The notes below the pieces were generated by a model. The model was given only the letters and a program-made list of their open reading frames with translations. It was not told where the DNA came from and did no database searches. A stretch of DNA of 7,790 nt, taken from the NCBI GenBank assembly GCA_003501375.1, contig DNPO01000452.1, forward strand, positions 1 to 7,790, read 5' to 3'. Origin of the DNA: Candidatus Sumerlaeota bacterium (lineage in GTDB: Bacteria; Sumerlaeota; Sumerlaeia; UBA8349). This document shows positions 6,503 to 7,790 of the stretch, one piece after another (position 1 is the stretch's first letter; every line of letters begins with the position of its first letter). The translations under genes and the position numbers were made by a program.

Positions 6503-7387
6503 TTACGAACCTTTTTGCAGCGCTTCCGCACCACCAACGATGTCGAGCAGGTCGTTGGTGATCGAACTCTGGCGGGCCTTGTTCAGACTCAGGGTGAGCG
6601 TAGAAATCATCTCGTCGCAACTCTTGGTTGCGTTATTCATGGCCAGCATACGGGAACTATGTTCCGAGGTAAAACCTTCTGCCAGAACGATATAAAGTTT
6701 AGCAAAAAGGTACGCGGGAATCAATTGCTCAAAAATACCCTGCTCGCTCGGCTCAAAAATATAGTCCATCGAAGCGCGATCAGCCGGGTCGACTTTCTGG
6801 GAAAGCGCGTCGTAATCCAAGGAGAGAAATTTTTCAAAAGTGGGCTTGCAGTTGGCGGCGGAAATGAAATTCGTGTAAAGCAGGTGAACCTCATCCGTTT
6901 TACCTTCCAAGAAGCGGTCGGTGATAAAAGTTGAAATTTTCGCGGCAGTTTCGGAGTTCAGCACACCGCCCATGTCGGTGAATTCAGCGGCAATGGGCCA
7001 AGCGCGACGCGAGAAGTACTCAAAACCGCGCTTTCCAACGCAGATCAATTCGGTACGCTGATGCGTATCTTGTTTCAGGTGCGTTTCCGCGATGCGGATA
7101 AGGTTTGCGTTATAACTACCGCAAAGACCACGGTCGGCGGTGAAAAGGACAATGGTAGAACGTTTGACGTTGCGTTGAGCAAAGAGCGGATGCCCGGAAG
7201 ACTGAGCGGCTGGCGCCAAACGTCCCAACATGATTTCAAGATTTTGAATGTAAGGGCGCGCAGCCAGCAAAGCGCTTTGGGCACGACGCAATTTGGCGGC
7301 ACTGACCATTTCCATGGCGCGAGTGATCTGTTTTGTGCTTTTGATCGAACGAACGCGGCGGCGGAGAGATTTTAAGGATTCAGCCAT
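6503..7387 (-). CDS. atpG: F-type ATP synthase gamma subunit
   Basis: The 294-residue protein is the central stalk of the F1 sector, which rotates within the alpha3-beta3 ring and couples proton (or sodium) flow to ATP synthesis at the cytoplasmic face of the membrane. The N-terminal coiled-coil helix is clear (SIKSTKQITRAMEMVSAAKL at 14-33). The conserved FTADRGLCGSYNANL follows at 82-96. The matching C-terminal helix carries MLAMNNATKSCDEM (247-260) and SLNKARQSSITNDLLDIVGG (267-286). Length is typical (E. coli about 287). The start ATG at 7385-7387 has only a weak purine stretch upstream (AAAAAGAGA), but the N-terminus aligns with the family. It follows atpA by 50 bp in the usual atpA-atpG order and is followed by a terminator instead of atpD. 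Confidence 0.97.
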   Translation of the reverse strand: MAESLKSLRRRVRSIKSTKQITRAMEMVSAAKLRRAQSALLAARPYIQNLEIMLGRLAPAAQSSGHPLFAQRNVKRSTIVLFTADRGLCGSYNANLIRIAETHLKQDTHQRTELICVGKRGFEYFSRRAWPIAAEFTDMGGVLNSETAAKISTFITDRFLEGKTDEVHLLYTNFISAANCKPTFEKFLSLDYDALSQKVDPADRASMDYIFEPSEQGIFEQLIPAYLFAKLYIVLAEGFTSEHSSRMLAMNNATKSCDEMISTLTLSLNKARQSSITNDLLDIVGGAEALQKGS

Positions 7388-7437
7388 GATGCGGTCTCTT
7401 TTTCATTCCCGATAAGGGGCGCGGAGTCAAGCGCGTG

Positions 7438-7790
7438 TCAGGAATTTGCTTCCTGCTCCATATCCACAAACTTTTCCTTGAAGGTGGCGATAGTGGCTTT
7501 CACCTTCGTTTCCAATTCCGCATTAATGTCTTTGACGGTTTCAATCTCGTTCATGATGTCTTGCGCGTTTTCTTCTGCGTACTTCACCAGTTTTTCGATA
7601 AAATCTCCGACGAGGTTGACCGGAATATCGTCAAGGTAGCCATTGGTTCCCGCGTAGAGTTGCAAGACCTGCTGCGAGAGTGACATGGGGGAGTATTGCT
7701 TTTGCTTCAAAATTTCAACCAAGCGTTCGCCGCGTGTCAATTGGGCGCGGGTGCCTGCATCCAGATCGGAACCGAACTGGGCAAAAGCGG
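7438..7790 (-). CDS. atpA: F-type ATP synthase alpha subunit, C-terminal part (runs off right edge)
   Basis: The last 116 codons of the alpha subunit are present; the start and the nucleotide-binding core lie beyond the right edge. The fragment opens with the conserved AFAQFGSDLDAGTRAQL, followed by TRGERLVEILKQKQYSPMSL, the hallmark junction into the C-terminal helical domain of alpha. The remaining ~80 residues are the helical bundle with the expected YAGTNGYLDDI and a charged C-terminus. Alpha forms the non-catalytic nucleotide sites of the F1 ring with beta. The stop TGA at 7438-7440 is 50 bp upstream of the atpG start, consistent with one transcript. Identity is secure from this stretch alone. 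Confidence 0.97.
   Translation of the reverse strand, partial: AFAQFGSDLDAGTRAQLTRGERLVEILKQKQYSPMSLSQQVLQLYAGTNGYLDDIPVNLVGDFIEKLVKYAEENAQDIMNEIETVKDINAELETKVKATIATFKEKFVDMEQEANS

Noticed and set aside
6411..6620. N-terminal extension of pepF by 70 residues
   Set aside because: It would overlap atpG and run through the terminator hairpin; the extra residues look non-coding, and AGGAG precedes the ATG at 6410.
1..7790. Mobile element, CRISPR array, tRNA or rRNA
   Set aside because: No transposase or integrase frame, no regularly spaced direct repeats, no cloverleaf with CCA end and no rRNA-like stretch was found on either strand.

Overview
All protein genes that can be supported in this 7.8 kb window lie on the minus strand, so transcription runs from the right edge towards the left. 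The window reads as ordinary chromosomal DNA of a Gram-negative, carbohydrate-degrading bacterium. The GH29 fucosidase variant, the Tat-exported NHL propeller with a CGCC cluster and the arrangement of the atp genes recall the PVC group (Verrucomicrobiota, Lentisphaerota, Kiritimatiellota). That placement rests on family resemblance only and is tentative. No insertion sequence, phage gene, CRISPR array or RNA gene was seen.

Right to left: the C-terminal end of atpA (F1 ATP synthase alpha) is followed by atpG (gamma) and then at once by a good intrinsic terminator. atpD and atpC are therefore not in their usual place after atpG. About 25 bp past the terminator's T-run starts an M3-family oligoendopeptidase F, then, after a 99 bp gap, a DPM1-like family-2 glycosyltransferase.

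Next is a regulatory region of about 210 bp (3552-3764). It holds a near-consensus sigma70-type promoter, a predicted 5' leader of about 150 nt and two palindromes. It drives a secreted GH29 alpha-L-fucosidase, whose transcript ends at a perfect 20-bp hairpin terminator. The fucosidase thus looks like a self-contained, separately regulated transcription unit.

The left part (1-1633) is a probable three-gene unit: a Tat-exported NHL-type beta-propeller with conserved-looking cysteines, a stand-alone CheY-like receiver 18 bp behind it, and the start of a small membrane protein that runs off the left edge.

Most of the window is core metabolism with no dramatic new system. The best leads are the CGCC-containing Tat propeller coupled to a lone receiver, the palindrome-bearing leader of the fucosidase gene, and the split ATP synthase operon.
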